Source: Pseudoduganella violaceinigra DSM 15887
Lineage (GTDB): Bacteria > Pseudomonadota > Gammaproteobacteria > Burkholderiales > Burkholderiaceae_D
Direction of reading: 5' to 3'
Assembly (NCBI RefSeq): GCF_000425385.1
Contig: NZ_KE384358.1
Location: forward strand, 131,623-195,622
Length of the DNA stretch: 64,000 bases
The position numbers were made by a program, and so were the translations under genes. This document shows, piece after piece, positions 27,064-35,590 of the stretch. How positions within the stretch are numbered: position 1 is the first letter of the stretch; every line of letters begins with the position of its first letter. The notes beneath the pieces were generated by a model. That model had not been told where the DNA came from, ran no database searches, and saw only the letters and a list, made by a program, of their open reading frames with translations.

Positions 27064-27471
27064 TCACCCTCCCTTTTTGCTCCACGGAGGAACAGCATAC
27101 CATTGCGCCACCCCCCACACGAACTCGGGCAGCAGGAACAACCACAGCAGCGGCAGGCCGCCGCCGGCCAGCGCCCAGACGAACCAGGTACTAAACAGAA
27201 AACGCGCCGCGCCGTCGTAGGTGGCGAACCGCGGCTGCGGGTCGCGCAGGCGCAACAGCGACCACACCAGCACCACGCTGCCCAGCAGGCAGGCGAACAG
27301 GATGTGCAGGGTCCCGAACGGCGGCAGCGGCGCGCCGCCCAGCGCTGCGTTGAGCGTGGAGAGATGGGCTCGCGCCACGGCGAAGGTCCACGGGGTGGCG
27401 AATGGCGCCGTCACCAGCAGGTCGTAGGCCGCGCTGGCGCGCACGAGTTTTTGTATGGTTGAAGGTTGCAT
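27064..27471 (-). CDS. Small integral membrane protein under MerR-type promoter
   Basis: 135 aa from ATG 27471, about four hydrophobic helices (DLLVTAPFATPWTFA, GTLHILFACLLGSVVLVWSL, FLFSTWFVWALAGGGLPLL and so on). No domain recognised. It is divergent from a MerR regulator, and a MerR-family operator sits in between, oriented towards this gene, so it should be induced by the same signal. Longer frames extending past 27471 would run through the operator and are rejected. Confidence 0.72.
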   Translation of the reverse strand: MQPSTIQKLVRASAAYDLLVTAPFATPWTFAVARAHLSTLNAALGGAPLPPFGTLHILFACLLGSVVLVWSLLRLRDPQPRFATYDGAARFLFSTWFVWALAGGGLPLLWLFLLPEFVWGVAQWYAVPPWSKKGG

Positions 27472-27480
27472 GCCGCGCAG

Positions 27481-27515
27481 TGTGAACCCTGGAGTACACT
27501 CCATGGTCAAGTACT
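27481..27515 (-). promoter_or_regulatory. MerR-family operator/promoter driving the membrane protein and VOC genes
   Basis: On the minus strand TTGACC is followed by ATGGAGTGTACTCCAGGGT (19 bases) and TCACACT. The palindrome TGGAGT-AC-ACTCCA is at 27490-27503. Long 19-20-base spacing with a dyad between -35 and -10 is the signature of MerR-activated promoters, and the dyad is almost the classical metal/redox-type operator sequence. Confidence 0.8.
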
Positions 27516-27532
27516 TTTTTCGGAGACGCAGC

Positions 27533-27910
27533 ATGCAGATCGGCGAACTGGCCGAGGCGACCGGCATCAGCCGCGACACCTTGCGCTTTTACGAGAAACG
27601 CGGCCTGCTGGTGGCGCGCCGCAGCGCCAACGGCTACCGCGACTACCCGCCGGAAGCGGCGGACTGGCTGCGCTATATCCGCACCGCCCAGGCGCTTGGC
27701 TTCACCTTGCAGGAAATCGAAGCGGACCTGCCGCTACTGACGGCGCCCGCTACTGACAGCGCGGCCGCCTTGCGCGCCGCGCTGCAGGGCAAGCTGGCCG
27801 AGATCGACCGCCGTATCGACGGCCTGCAATCCTTGCGCGGCGAACTGGCGCGCCGGCTCGAGGCGCAGATGGCGCCCTGCCCGCTGCGGCCCGCCGCGGC
27901 GCCAGGCTAG
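27533..27910 (+). CDS. MerR-family transcriptional regulator
   Basis: 125 aa from ATG 27533, with CGGAGA 6 bases ahead. The N-terminal winged helix is typical (IGELAEATGISRDTLRFYEKRGLL, then RSANGYRDYPPEAADWLRYI), followed by the dimerisation coiled coil. Only one cysteine lies near the C-terminus (MAPCPLR), unlike MerR, CueR or ZntR with two or three metal-binding cysteines, so the effector is uncertain. It probably binds the 27490-27503 dyad and controls itself and the divergent membrane protein gene. Its stop shares CTAG with the convergent VOC gene. Confidence 0.88.
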   Translation: MQIGELAEATGISRDTLRFYEKRGLLVARRSANGYRDYPPEAADWLRYIRTAQALGFTLQEIEADLPLLTAPATDSAAALRAALQGKLAEIDRRIDGLQSLRGELARRLEAQMAPCPLRPAAAPG

Positions 27911-28395
27911 CCGTGGTAGGCCTTGCGCAGCGCCGCCAGGTCCATTTTCTTCATGCCCATCATGGCGGTCATGGCGCGGCCGGCTTTCTCACGGTCCGGG
28001 TCCATCAGCATGTCCATGATCGCGCGCGGGAAGACCTGCCAGCTCAGGCCATACTTGTCCTTCAGCCAGCCGCACATCTGGGCCGCCGGATCGCCGCCGT
28101 TGCCCAGCTTGTCCCAGTAATAGTCGATTTCCTCCTGCGAGTCGCACGGCACTTGCAGCGACAGCGCCTCATTGAATTTGAAGGCCGGGCCGCCATTCAT
28201 GGCCGTAAACGGCTGGCCATTGAGTTCGAAAGCGACCGTCAGTACGCGGCCCGCCGGCTGGCCGTGGGTTTCCTTGCCCGCGTCGGAATAGTAGCTGGTT
28301 TCGGTGATCCGGCTGTCCTTGAAAACGCCGATGTAAAAGCGGGCCGCTTCCTCGGCCTGGCCGTCGAACCACAGGCATGGGGTGATTTTCTGCAT
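27907..28395 (-). CDS. PhnB-like VOC protein (3-demethylubiquinone methyltransferase-like fold)
   Basis: 162 aa from ATG 28395, with GGAGA just ahead. PhnB-type VOC domain: KITPCLWFDGQAEEAARFY, AFELNGQPFTAMNGGP and PCDSQEEIDYYWDKL are typical, with a C-terminal MMGMKKMDLAALRKAY helix. Often mislabelled 3-demethylubiquinone-9 methyltransferase; real function unknown. A motif identical to the ECF42 promoter consensus lies just upstream, so it is probably controlled by the sigma factor at 57.3 kb along with the VOC-YciI operon. Confidence 0.88.
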   Translation of the reverse strand: MQKITPCLWFDGQAEEAARFYIGVFKDSRITETSYYSDAGKETHGQPAGRVLTVAFELNGQPFTAMNGGPAFKFNEALSLQVPCDSQEEIDYYWDKLGNGGDPAAQMCGWLKDKYGLSWQVFPRAIMDMLMDPDREKAGRAMTAMMGMKKMDLAALRKAYHG

Positions 28396-28428
28396 GCTCG
28401 TCTCCTGAGTGGGTTGTCCTGCACCGAC

Positions 28429-28455
28429 GACGGCTGGCGCAACGCAAAATCGACA
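28429..28455 (-). promoter_or_regulatory. Predicted ECF42-type promoter (TGTCGA-N17-CGTC)
   Basis: Read on the minus strand, TGTCGA occupies 28455-28450 and CGTC 28432-28429, exactly 17 bases apart. The start codon is 34 bases beyond. The same boxes and the same spacing occur at 54394-54420. Confidence 0.7.
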
Positions 28456-28492
28456 AAGCGCGACGGCCGGCGCCGGGAATCTATACTGGCAT

Positions 28493-29254
28493 ATGGTCAG
28501 CGCCACATTCCGTTTCTACGAAGAACTAAACGACTTCCTGCCGCGCGCACGTCGCAAGGTGGCGTTCACCGTGCCCTGCGCGCGCGCCGCCACCACCAAG
28601 CACATGATCGAAGCCCTGGGCGTGCCGCATACCGAGGTGGAGCTGATCCTGGTCAACGGCGAATCGTCGGGTTTCGAGCGCCCGCTGTGCGATGGGGACC
28701 GCGTGGCAGTCTATCCCAAATTCGAGCGCTTCGACGTACGCCCGCTATTGCGCGTGCGCGGCGAACCGCTGCGCACCGTACGCTTTGTCGCCGATGCCCA
28801 CCTGGGCGGCCTGGCGCGCCTGCTGCGCATGGCCGGCTTCGATACGCTGTACGACAACCGCATCGACGATCCGACGGTGGCGTCCCTGTCGCAGGACGAG
28901 GGCCGCATCGCCCTGACCCGCGACCGCGATCTGCTGAAACGGCGCGGCATCACGCATGGCTGCTATGTGCGGGCCTTGAAACCCGCCCTGCAGTTTGCCG
29001 AGATCTTCCAGCGGCTGGACCTGGCGGCCAGCGCCCGGCCATTCACCCTATGCCTGGCATGCAACGCCCCGCTGCAGCCCGTTGCCAAGGCCGAGGTGGC
29101 GGCGCAACTGCCGCCATCGGTGCGCGCCGCCCACGATGCATTCCTGACCTGCGATGTCTGCCGCGGCGTCTTCTGGCGCGGCTCGCACTGGCGCCGCATG
29201 CAGGTGCTGCTGGCCAGCCAGGGCGTGGCTGGCGGCGAGCGGGAGTCCTGCTAG
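28493..29254 (+). CDS. Mut7-C RNase-domain protein with N-terminal ubiquitin-like domain
   Basis: 253 aa from ATG 28493. Residues 1-85 match the Mut7-C ubiquitin/ThiS-like domain (ELILVNGESSGFERPLCDGD, then VAVYPKFE). The rest is the Mut7-C PIN-like RNase domain: VADAHLGGLARLLRMAGFDT, LTRDRDLLKRR, and a C-terminal zinc ribbon with paired cysteines (CLACN and CDVCRGVFWRG). Probably a small cytosolic RNA-cleaving protein; bacterial roles are poorly known. Stand-alone gene between a VOC gene and a pseudogene. Confidence 0.88.
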   Translation: MVSATFRFYEELNDFLPRARRKVAFTVPCARAATTKHMIEALGVPHTEVELILVNGESSGFERPLCDGDRVAVYPKFERFDVRPLLRVRGEPLRTVRFVADAHLGGLARLLRMAGFDTLYDNRIDDPTVASLSQDEGRIALTRDRDLLKRRGITHGCYVRALKPALQFAEIFQRLDLAASARPFTLCLACNAPLQPVAKAEVAAQLPPSVRAAHDAFLTCDVCRGVFWRGSHWRRMQVLLASQGVAGGERESC

Positions 29255-29283
29255 AATCGCCGATTTGCATTGCTGGCAATTCC

Positions 29284-29941
29284 ATGCACCTGTCCCTGGC
29301 TTTTCTGTTCGCCCTGCTGCCGCTCGCCGCCCACGCCGCATCCAGCCAACGCATCCAGCGCGTCGAACATGGCTTGCGCGGTCCGGTAGCCTGCCTCGAC
29401 GCGGCAAATGACGACGCCCGTGCTGGGCGGTTACGGTCTGGGCATGGAGCTCGATCATGACGGACCGCAAGCGGTATTTGGGCACAGCGGTTCCAACCTG
29501 GGCTACAAGGCCATGCTGTTTGCCTATGCGGAAGCCGGCAAAGGCGCCGTCATCATGACCAACGGCGATTATGGCGGCATGCTCATTGACGAGATCCTGC
29601 GCGCCATCGCGGCCGAATATGGCTGGCCCGACTACCGCCAGCGCGAGAAGGCTGCGGTGGCTTATCCAGCCCACCTGGAACGCTATGCCGGCGACTACAG
29701 CGTGGGCGGCCTGCCGCTGCATGTCACGGCACAGGACGGCAAACTGTTTGTCGAGGCGGCGCCGCTCGGACCGCAAAAACTGGAATTGATTCCAGAGAGC
29801 GAAGAGCGCTTCTTCATGCGCGAGAAAGACTCCACCTTGACCTTTGTCCTGCATGGCGCAGCACCGGTGGCGGAAATATCGTTCTTCGATTTCGGCCGCG
29901 CCCGCCCCGGCCAGCGGATCGGCGCCCCGCCGACGCCTTAG
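29284..29941 (+). pseudogene. Serine hydrolase (class C beta-lactamase-like) gene with internal deletion
   Basis: ATG 29284 starts a convincing signal peptide (MHLSLAFLFALLPLAAHAA) and the usual opening of this family (SSQRIQRVEHGLRGPV), but after about 30 codons the frame runs out of homology. A different frame from about 29408 to 29941 encodes the C-terminal part: GYGLGMELDHDGPQAVFGHS, the HxG-type motif (FGHSGSN) and a terminal beta-rich domain. The catalytic SxxK and YxN motifs are missing, so several hundred codons were deleted and the frame shifted. The remaining C-terminus could still be expressed from ATG 29408, but catalysis is not possible. Confidence 0.75.
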
Positions 29942-30044
29942 AGGCCGTTTCAACATGGCCATGGCCTTGTCGCAGGTCCTTGCCGTGCAAGCGCACTGCC
30001 TTCGTCGCCGCGCCTAGCCACGCCCATGTTGGAACAGCCTCTTA
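29938..30044. repeat. About 106-bp element with terminal inverted repeats, copy 2
   Basis: Same orientation as copy 1. The left end TTAGAGGCCGTTTCAACATG supplies the TAG stop at 29939-29941 of the pseudogene, and the right end supplies the TAA of the convergent DUF4153 gene (30042-30044). The interior is nearly identical to copy 1. Confidence 0.88.
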
Positions 30045-31862
30045 GTGCGCGGCCGCGGGCTGGGCGCAGTCCGGCGCCGCGTCGGACGGGGCCAGCACGA
30101 TGCGCTGGCCACCGGTTTCGATATCGCGCAGATGCGGTTCGGCCAGGGTGAAGTCGCCGGCGCGCAGGCGTTGCAGGATGCCGGCGCATCCCGCCAATTG
30201 CACTGGCGGCCGCGCCACCACCTGCCAGGCGCCGCCGCGCTCGGCCAGCAGCACGGCGCCGTCGCCGCGCGTCGTCCCCACCAGCAGCACGTCCGGCCGG
30301 CCATCCCCGTCGGCATCCAGCACGAACGCATCGCATTTGCTGCCCGCCCGGCGCAGGCAGCCCGGCATCATGCCGGGAAGCTGGGCGGGCGCCCAATCCT
30401 GCCGTAGAAAGCCCGCCGGCAATTGCGCCCCGGACGGCCACACATCCAGGTTGGCGGCAATATCGGCGGGCGCGGACGATACGGCGCCTGAGGGGTCCTC
30501 ATAGCGCTGGCGCAAGGCGCTGGCGGCGCGGGTACGCACCAGGTCCGCATGCTTGCCGGCGCCGCGCGCTGCCAGTTCCTGCAGCGCCTCCATGCCGTAG
30601 CGCGCGCCGTGGAAGCGCAGGAAACCATAGTCGAATTTCTCGGCCGGGGTGGCGCCCTGCTCCAGGCGCGCCACCTGGTCGCTCACAGCGATGCGGGCCG
30701 GGTCGGCGACCGGGGTGAACAAGGCAAACGACACGGCCAGCGTCAGCAGCGCCGCGGCCTGGTTCACCCGGCGCAGGCCGTCCAGCCAGGGGTCGCCGCG
30801 GTGCGCGGCCGCCAGCGCATAGCCGCCCGCATAAAACAAGGCGAGCAGCAGGCAGGCGGCGGCCAGCACGCGATCCATGGTCCAGCCATAGTCGCCCACC
30901 CGCAGCCCGAGCGCGTGCGCGCCCAGCAGCACCAGCGGCAGCAACAGCAGGCAGGCCAGGCGGGCGGCCAGGCGCACGCTGCGCGCCAGCCCGGCCGCCG
31001 CATCGCCGGCCTGGAACGCCGCGTTCACCAGCACCACCAGCACGGCGCAGCTGGCCAGCAGCACGGCCGTGGCGTGGCGCGTTTGCCACAATGCCTGCAG
31101 GCCTGTGAACGGCAGCGCGGCCAGGAAGCCGCCCTCCAGCAGCACGGCGATCGGCAGTATCCAGGCCATCAGCACCAGCAGCAGGCTGCGGATGCCGCGC
31201 ACGATGGCGGGCCGCACGTCGGTGGTGTGCATGGCGCTGGAGAACGCCAGGCACACCAGCGGTACGGAGAACCACGATTGCCGCAGCAGCTCTTCAAGGA
31301 AATGCAGGTTCAACAGGGCGAACAGGGCCGCGCCCAGCCACATCACCAGCCACACGGCAGCGACGAACATGGCGGAAAACGACAGCTGGATGGCCAGCTT
31401 CCATGCGCTTTCGAAGCAGGTGGCGTAATGGGCGATGCGGCGCCGGTCCTGCGCGCCGGCCAGCACCAGGCTGTGGGCAATGAAGAAGAAGCCCAGGCAA
31501 AAGGGGAATACCAGCAGCGAGGGCCGCCGTTGCGGGGCCAGATCGAGCGCGCTGCGCCACGCCTCGTGCATGCCGGTGACGGCCAGCACCGCGGCCGCGG
31601 CGCCCAGCCAGCGCAGCAGCGGACGCCGCTCCAGGTGGCCCAGGCTGGAAATCAGCAGGACCGGCAGCAGGACGCCACTCAGCACCAGTGGAAAAAACAG
31701 GCCCGGATGACTGGCCGGCCAAGCCCCGGCCTGCAGGGCGTGGTACAGGAAATACAGCAGTCCGCCCTGCGCCAGGCCGACGGCGAGGCGCAACCGCCCC
31801 ACGCGTCCGGTGACGGCGGCATCGCGTACGGCAAGCTCCGTGTCGGTGAGCGAGGCGTCCAT
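30042..31862 (-). CDS. DUF4153-type polytopic membrane protein
   Basis: 606 aa from ATG 31862; a TTG 8 codons upstream is possible. About ten to twelve hydrophobic segments fill the first 400 residues, ending around FYAGGYALAAAH, and match the DUF4153 family. The last 200 residues are soluble, with FDYGFLRFHGARYGMEAL and an FG-GAP/EF-like segment DADGDGRPDVLLVGTTRGDG near residue 515. Function unknown; family members are inner-membrane proteins. The C-terminal end is set by the TIR element. Confidence 0.78.
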   Translation of the reverse strand: MDASLTDTELAVRDAAVTGRVGRLRLAVGLAQGGLLYFLYHALQAGAWPASHPGLFFPLVLSGVLLPVLLISSLGHLERRPLLRWLGAAAAVLAVTGMHEAWRSALDLAPQRRPSLLVFPFCLGFFFIAHSLVLAGAQDRRRIAHYATCFESAWKLAIQLSFSAMFVAAVWLVMWLGAALFALLNLHFLEELLRQSWFSVPLVCLAFSSAMHTTDVRPAIVRGIRSLLLVLMAWILPIAVLLEGGFLAALPFTGLQALWQTRHATAVLLASCAVLVVLVNAAFQAGDAAAGLARSVRLAARLACLLLLPLVLLGAHALGLRVGDYGWTMDRVLAAACLLLALFYAGGYALAAAHRGDPWLDGLRRVNQAAALLTLAVSFALFTPVADPARIAVSDQVARLEQGATPAEKFDYGFLRFHGARYGMEALQELAARGAGKHADLVRTRAASALRQRYEDPSGAVSSAPADIAANLDVWPSGAQLPAGFLRQDWAPAQLPGMMPGCLRRAGSKCDAFVLDADGDGRPDVLLVGTTRGDGAVLLAERGGAWQVVARPPVQLAGCAGILQRLRAGDFTLAEPHLRDIETGGQRIVLAPSDAAPDCAQPAAAH

Positions 31863-31921
31863 GGGCCGATCATAGCCCGTTGTCAATTTTGCAGCAATGC
31901 CACCGTTGCGCGGTGTCGCTA

Positions 31922-31927
31922 TATAAT
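31922..31927 (+). promoter_or_regulatory. Candidate -10 box for the dapC-dapD operon
   Basis: Perfect TATAAT in a GCTATATAATC context, 26 bases before the dapC ATG. No good -35 box at 16-18 bases was found, so support is partial. Confidence 0.45.
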
Positions 31928-31953
31928 CAATAGCTCAACCAGCCGTAAGCGCC

Positions 31954-33171
31954 ATGAATCCACATCTAGACAAGCTGCAGTCGTACCCGTTTGAGAAGCT
32001 GCGCCAACTGTTCGCCGGCAGCACGCCCAACCCCGCATTCAAGCCGATCAGCCTGGGCATGGGCGAGCCCAAACACCCCACCCCGGCCTTCATCCGCCAG
32101 GCGCTGGTGGACAACCTGGACGGACTGGCCTGCTATCCTGTGACCGCCGGTAGCGAGGCGCTGCGCAACGCCATCGCTTCCTGGCTGGAGCGCCGCTACG
32201 GCCTGCCGCCGCTGGACCGCGCCACCCAGGTGCTGCCGGTGAACGGCTCGCGCGAAGCGCTGTTCTCCTTCGCGCAAACCGTGATCGCCCCCGATACCGG
32301 CGCGCTGGTGATGTGCCCCAACCCGTTTTACCAGATCTATGAAGGCGCGGCGTTCCTGGCCGGCGCCGAACCGTATTTCGTCAATTCCGATCCGGCCCGC
32401 AATTTCGCGCCGGATTACGACAGCGTGCCGGAAGAAGTCTGGCAGCGCGTACGCCTGCTGTTCATTTGCTCGCCGGGCAACCCGACCGGCGCGGTGCTGA
32501 CGCTGACCGACTGGGAAAACCTGTTCGCCCTGTCCGAACGGTATAACTTCATCATCGCCGCCGACGAGTGCTATTCGGAGATTTACCATGGCGCTGAGCC
32601 GCCGCTGGGCGCCATGCAGGCCGCCCATATCCTGGGCCTGACCAGGGCCGGCGAGCCGTACGCGCGCCTGGTGGTGTTTTCCAGCCTGTCCAAGCGCTCC
32701 AACGTGCCGGGCATGCGCTCGGGCTTCGTGGCCGGCGACGCGCAAGTGCTCAAGCAATACCTGCTGTACCGTACCTACCACGGCAGCGCCATGGGCCCGC
32801 ATGTGCAGGCCGCCTCGGTCGCCGCCTGGGACGACGAAACCCACGTCGAGGAAAACCGCGCCCAGTACCGCGCCAAGTTCGCCGCCATCACGCCCCTGAT
32901 TCAGGAAGTGCTGGACGTGCAAATGCCGGACGCCAGCTTCTACCTGTGGGCCGACGTCAGCCGCACCGGCCTGTCCGACACCGAATTCGCCCGCCGCCTG
33001 CACGCCGAGTACAATGTCACTGTGCTGCCGGGTAGCTACCTGGCACGCGACGCCCACGGCAGCAACCCGGGCCGCAACCGCATCCGCATGGCGCTGGTTG
33101 CCGAAACCGGGGAAGGCCTGGAAGCGGCGCGCCGTATTGTCCAATTCTGCCATCAACTAAACAAACCATGA
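31954..33171 (+). CDS. dapC: N-succinyldiaminopimelate aminotransferase DapC
   Basis: 405 aa fold-type I aminotransferase converting N-succinyl-2-amino-6-oxopimelate to N-succinyl-LL-2,6-diaminopimelate in lysine and peptidoglycan synthesis. [31 protein letters not shown] and [15 protein letters not shown] (PLP lysine at about 247) fit the DapC branch. It overlaps dapD by ATGA, so the two are translationally coupled; dapE lies 10 kb away in the same direction. A TATAAT box precedes it. Confidence 0.94.
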   Translation: MNPHLDKLQSYPFEKLRQLFAGSTPNPAFKPISLGMGEPKHPTPAFIRQALVDNLDGLACYPVTAGSEALRNAIASWLERRYGLPPLDRATQVLPVNGSREALFSFAQTVIAPDTGALVMCPNPFYQIYEGAAFLAGAEPYFVNSDPARNFAPDYDSVPEEVWQRVRLLFICSPGNPTGAVLTLTDWENLFALSERYNFIIAADECYSEIYHGAEPPLGAMQAAHILGLTRAGEPYARLVVFSSLSKRSNVPGMRSGFVAGDAQVLKQYLLYRTYHGSAMGPHVQAASVAAWDDETHVEENRAQYRAKFAAITPLIQEVLDVQMPDASFYLWADVSRTGLSDTEFARRLHAEYNVTVLPGSYLARDAHGSNPGRNRIRMALVAETGEGLEAARRIVQFCHQLNKP

Positions 33172-33989
33172 GCATCCAGCAAATCATTGAAACCGCGTGG
33201 GATAACCGCGCCGAGATCAACCCGTCCAACGCCAGCGCCGACGTGCGCGACGCCGTCAGCCAGGTGCTGGCCGGCCTGGACAACGGCGCGCTGCGCGTCG
33301 CCCAGAAGGAAAACGGCGCCTGGGTCGTCAACCAGTGGATCAAGAAGGCCGTGCTGCTGTCCTTCCGCCTGGAGAACAACGTGGTCATGCCATCCGACGG
33401 CACCATGCAGTTCTACGACAAGGTTCCTACCAAGTTCGCCAACTACTCGGCGGAAGACTTCGCCAAGGGCGGCTTCCGCGTGGTGCCGCCGGCGGTGGCG
33501 CGCCGCGGCTCCTTCATCGGCAAGAACGTGGTGCTGATGCCGTCCTACGTCAATATCGGCGCCTACGTCGACGAAGGCGCGATGGTCGACACCTGGGCCA
33601 CCGTGGGCTCCTGCGCGCAGATCGGCAAGAACGTGCACCTGTCCGGCGGCGTGGGCATCGGCGGCGTGCTGGAACCGATGCAGGCCAATCCGACCATCAT
33701 CGAAGACAACTGCTTCATCGGCGCCCGCTCCGAGATCGTGGAAGGCGTGATCGTCGAGGAAAACTCGGTGATTTCGATGGGCGTGTACATCGGCCAGTCG
33801 ACCAAGATTTACGACCGCACCACCGGTGAAGTATTCTATGGCCGTGTGCCGGCAGGTTCCGTGGTGGTGTCGGGCTCCCTGCCGTCGGCCGACGGCAAGT
33901 ACAACCTGTACTGCGCCGTGATCGTCAAGCGCGTGGATGCACAGACCCGCGCCAAAACAGGCATTAACGAACTGCTGCGCGGCGTTTAA
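33168..33989 (+). CDS. dapD: Tetrahydrodipicolinate N-succinyltransferase DapD
   Basis: 273 aa left-handed beta-helix acyltransferase that succinylates tetrahydrodipicolinate, the first step of the succinylase lysine route. An N-terminal helical domain ([12 protein letters not shown], then YDKVPTKF) is followed by hexapeptide repeats from about 110 ([20 protein letters not shown], then [18 protein letters not shown]). Length and order match E. coli DapD (274 aa). Second gene of the dapC-dapD unit. Confidence 0.96.
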   Translation: MSIQQIIETAWDNRAEINPSNASADVRDAVSQVLAGLDNGALRVAQKENGAWVVNQWIKKAVLLSFRLENNVVMPSDGTMQFYDKVPTKFANYSAEDFAKGGFRVVPPAVARRGSFIGKNVVLMPSYVNIGAYVDEGAMVDTWATVGSCAQIGKNVHLSGGVGIGGVLEPMQANPTIIEDNCFIGARSEIVEGVIVEENSVISMGVYIGQSTKIYDRTTGEVFYGRVPAGSVVVSGSLPSADGKYNLYCAVIVKRVDAQTRAKTGINELLRGV

Positions 33990-34002
33990 GCCCCGCAGAC
34001 CC

Positions 34003-34026
34003 GGGTCCGGCACTTGGGCCGGACCC
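34003..34026 (+). other. GC-rich stem-loop between dapD and pilU
   Basis: GGGTCCGG (34003-34010) pairs with CCGGACCC (34019-34026) around an 8-base loop; no T run follows. It resembles the cores of the GTCAG palindromes and may be a diverged member or a processing site. Confidence 0.5.
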
Positions 34027-34061
34027 TGCCCGACCGGGCTTAAAAAGGAGATACAAAAAAA

Positions 34062-35201
34062 ATGGCAATGGACCGCCTGTTCCAGCTGATGAAGGAAAAA
34101 AACGCCTCGGACATGTTTTTCGCCGTAGGCTCGCCGGTGCACCTGAAGATCAACGGCATCCTGATCCCGATCAACCAGCAAAAGCTTGAGCCCGAAAACC
34201 TGCTCGCCCTGCTGGCCGAAGTCTGCTCGCCCGAACAGATGGAAGAACTGGAAAACACCAGTGAGCTGAACATGGGTATCTCCATGGCCAACCTGGGCCG
34301 CTTCCGTCTGTCGGCGTTCCGCCAGCGCGGCAGCATTTCCGCCGTGTTCCGTTTCGTCCCGGCCGCCATTCCGCCGCTGGGCGAACTGGGCCTGCCGCCG
34401 GTACTGGCCGACCTGATCATGGAAAAACGCGGCCTGGTGCTGCTGGTCGGCGCCACCGGCTCGGGCAAGTCCACCACCATCGCCTCCATGCTGGACCACC
34501 GCAACGAACTGCGTTCGGGCCACATCCTGACGCTGGAAGACCCGATCGAATACCTGTTCCGTAACAAGAAGTCGATCGTCAACCAGCGCGAAATCGGCAG
34601 CGACGCCAAGGACTTCTACACCGCCCTGCGCAACTCGATGCGCCAGGCGCCCGATTGCATCCTGATCGGCGAAATCCGCGACCGCGAGACCATGGCCGCC
34701 GCGATGGCTTACTCGCAGTCGGGCCACCTGGTGTTGGCGACCCTGCACGCGAACAACTCCTACAATGCGCTGAACCGCATCATCTCCTTCTACCCGATCG
34801 AGAACCGCCCAGCGCTGCTGCAGGATTTGTCGTCGTCGGTGAAGGCTATCGTGTCGCAGCGATTGATCCGCTCAGCCGGCGGTGGCACACGCACGCCTGC
34901 GGTCGAGATCATGGTGAACACGCGCTACATTTCCGACCTGATCGAAAAAGGCGAAATCGGCCAGATCAAGGAAGCGCTGGAAAAGTCGCTCTCGCCGGGC
35001 TCCCAGTCCTTCGAGCAGGCCCTGTACAAGCTGGTGATGGAAGGCACGATCACCAAGGACGAAGCGCTGGCCAACGCGGATTCGGCCACCAACTTGCTGT
35101 GGCTGCTGAACCACGGCCTGGAAGCGCCGCCGCCAACCACGGAAGAAGAGCTGCAGACGCCGACCGACGCTTCTTTCACCGAGTTCACGCTGAATTCCTG
35201 A
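34062..35201 (+). CDS. pilU: Type IV pilus retraction ATPase PilU
   Basis: 379 aa PilT/PilU-type AAA-like ATPase. Walker A GATGSGKST at about 130-138, Asp box and Walker B region (DCILIGEIRDRETM), the His-box (HLVLATLHANNS). The N-terminus MDRLFQLMKEKNASDMFF and the extra C-terminal tail after SATNLLWLLN point to PilU rather than PilT. It assists retraction of type IV pili for twitching, DNA uptake or surface sensing. AAGGAG at 34045-34050 is the ribosome-binding site. The pilT partner is not in the window. Confidence 0.93.
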   Translation: MAMDRLFQLMKEKNASDMFFAVGSPVHLKINGILIPINQQKLEPENLLALLAEVCSPEQMEELENTSELNMGISMANLGRFRLSAFRQRGSISAVFRFVPAAIPPLGELGLPPVLADLIMEKRGLVLLVGATGSGKSTTIASMLDHRNELRSGHILTLEDPIEYLFRNKKSIVNQREIGSDAKDFYTALRNSMRQAPDCILIGEIRDRETMAAAMAYSQSGHLVLATLHANNSYNALNRIISFYPIENRPALLQDLSSSVKAIVSQRLIRSAGGGTRTPAVEIMVNTRYISDLIEKGEIGQIKEALEKSLSPGSQSFEQALYKLVMEGTITKDEALANADSATNLLWLLNHGLEAPPPTTEEELQTPTDASFTEFTLNS

Positions 35202-35210
35202 CCCCTCTGA

Positions 35211-35248
35211 GCCGCGGCAGGAACTTCCTGTTCCTGCCGCGGTCTTAT
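35211..35248 (+). terminator. Strong terminator after pilU
   Basis: Perfect 13-bp stem CCGCGGCAGGAAC / GTTCCTGCCGCGG with a 5-base loop, then TCTTATCT. Confidence 0.85.
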
Positions 35249-35590
35249 CTCCTGCCCTGTGGCCCGTCCTATTTAGGGCTCCTTGGCTCAAAGATGCTCA
35301 AACTTGCATAACCTTGTTTAAAGTTGCTTAAAGCTGCTTAAAGCTGCTTATTGCAGCCTCGTTTTGCCCTATTGTTGCTCGTTCCGATCATTTTCTTGCT
35401 CGTTTTTGCTCATTTCCACTCGAGTTCCCGCGCAAAAATTGTTCCATGCGCCGAGTCATTTCGAGCATAAACGAGAAGTTTCAAGAGAAATCGAGCGCGA
35501 AATAAGTCAGTTCGAGCAAGTATTTAGCAGCAATTAGCACGATTATTGCGATTCGAGCCGGTTTAAGGAGAATTTGCGAAGGAGCGCAAA
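35249..35590. other. AT-rich spacer with clusters of TTGCTCG / CGAGCAA motifs and GCTTAAA tandem repeats
   Basis: About 340 bases, clearly richer in A and T than the flanks. At 35325-35350 GCTTAAA-type units repeat in tandem with a 10-base period. TTGCTCGTT is at 35375 and 35396, TTGCTCATT at 35406; to the right the reverse form occurs as TCGAGCA (35461), TCGAGCG (35491), TCGAGCAA (35512) and TCGAGCC (35553). The layout is an inverted arrangement of sites around about 35440. No ORF, RNA gene or mobile element was recognised. Confidence 0.7.
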
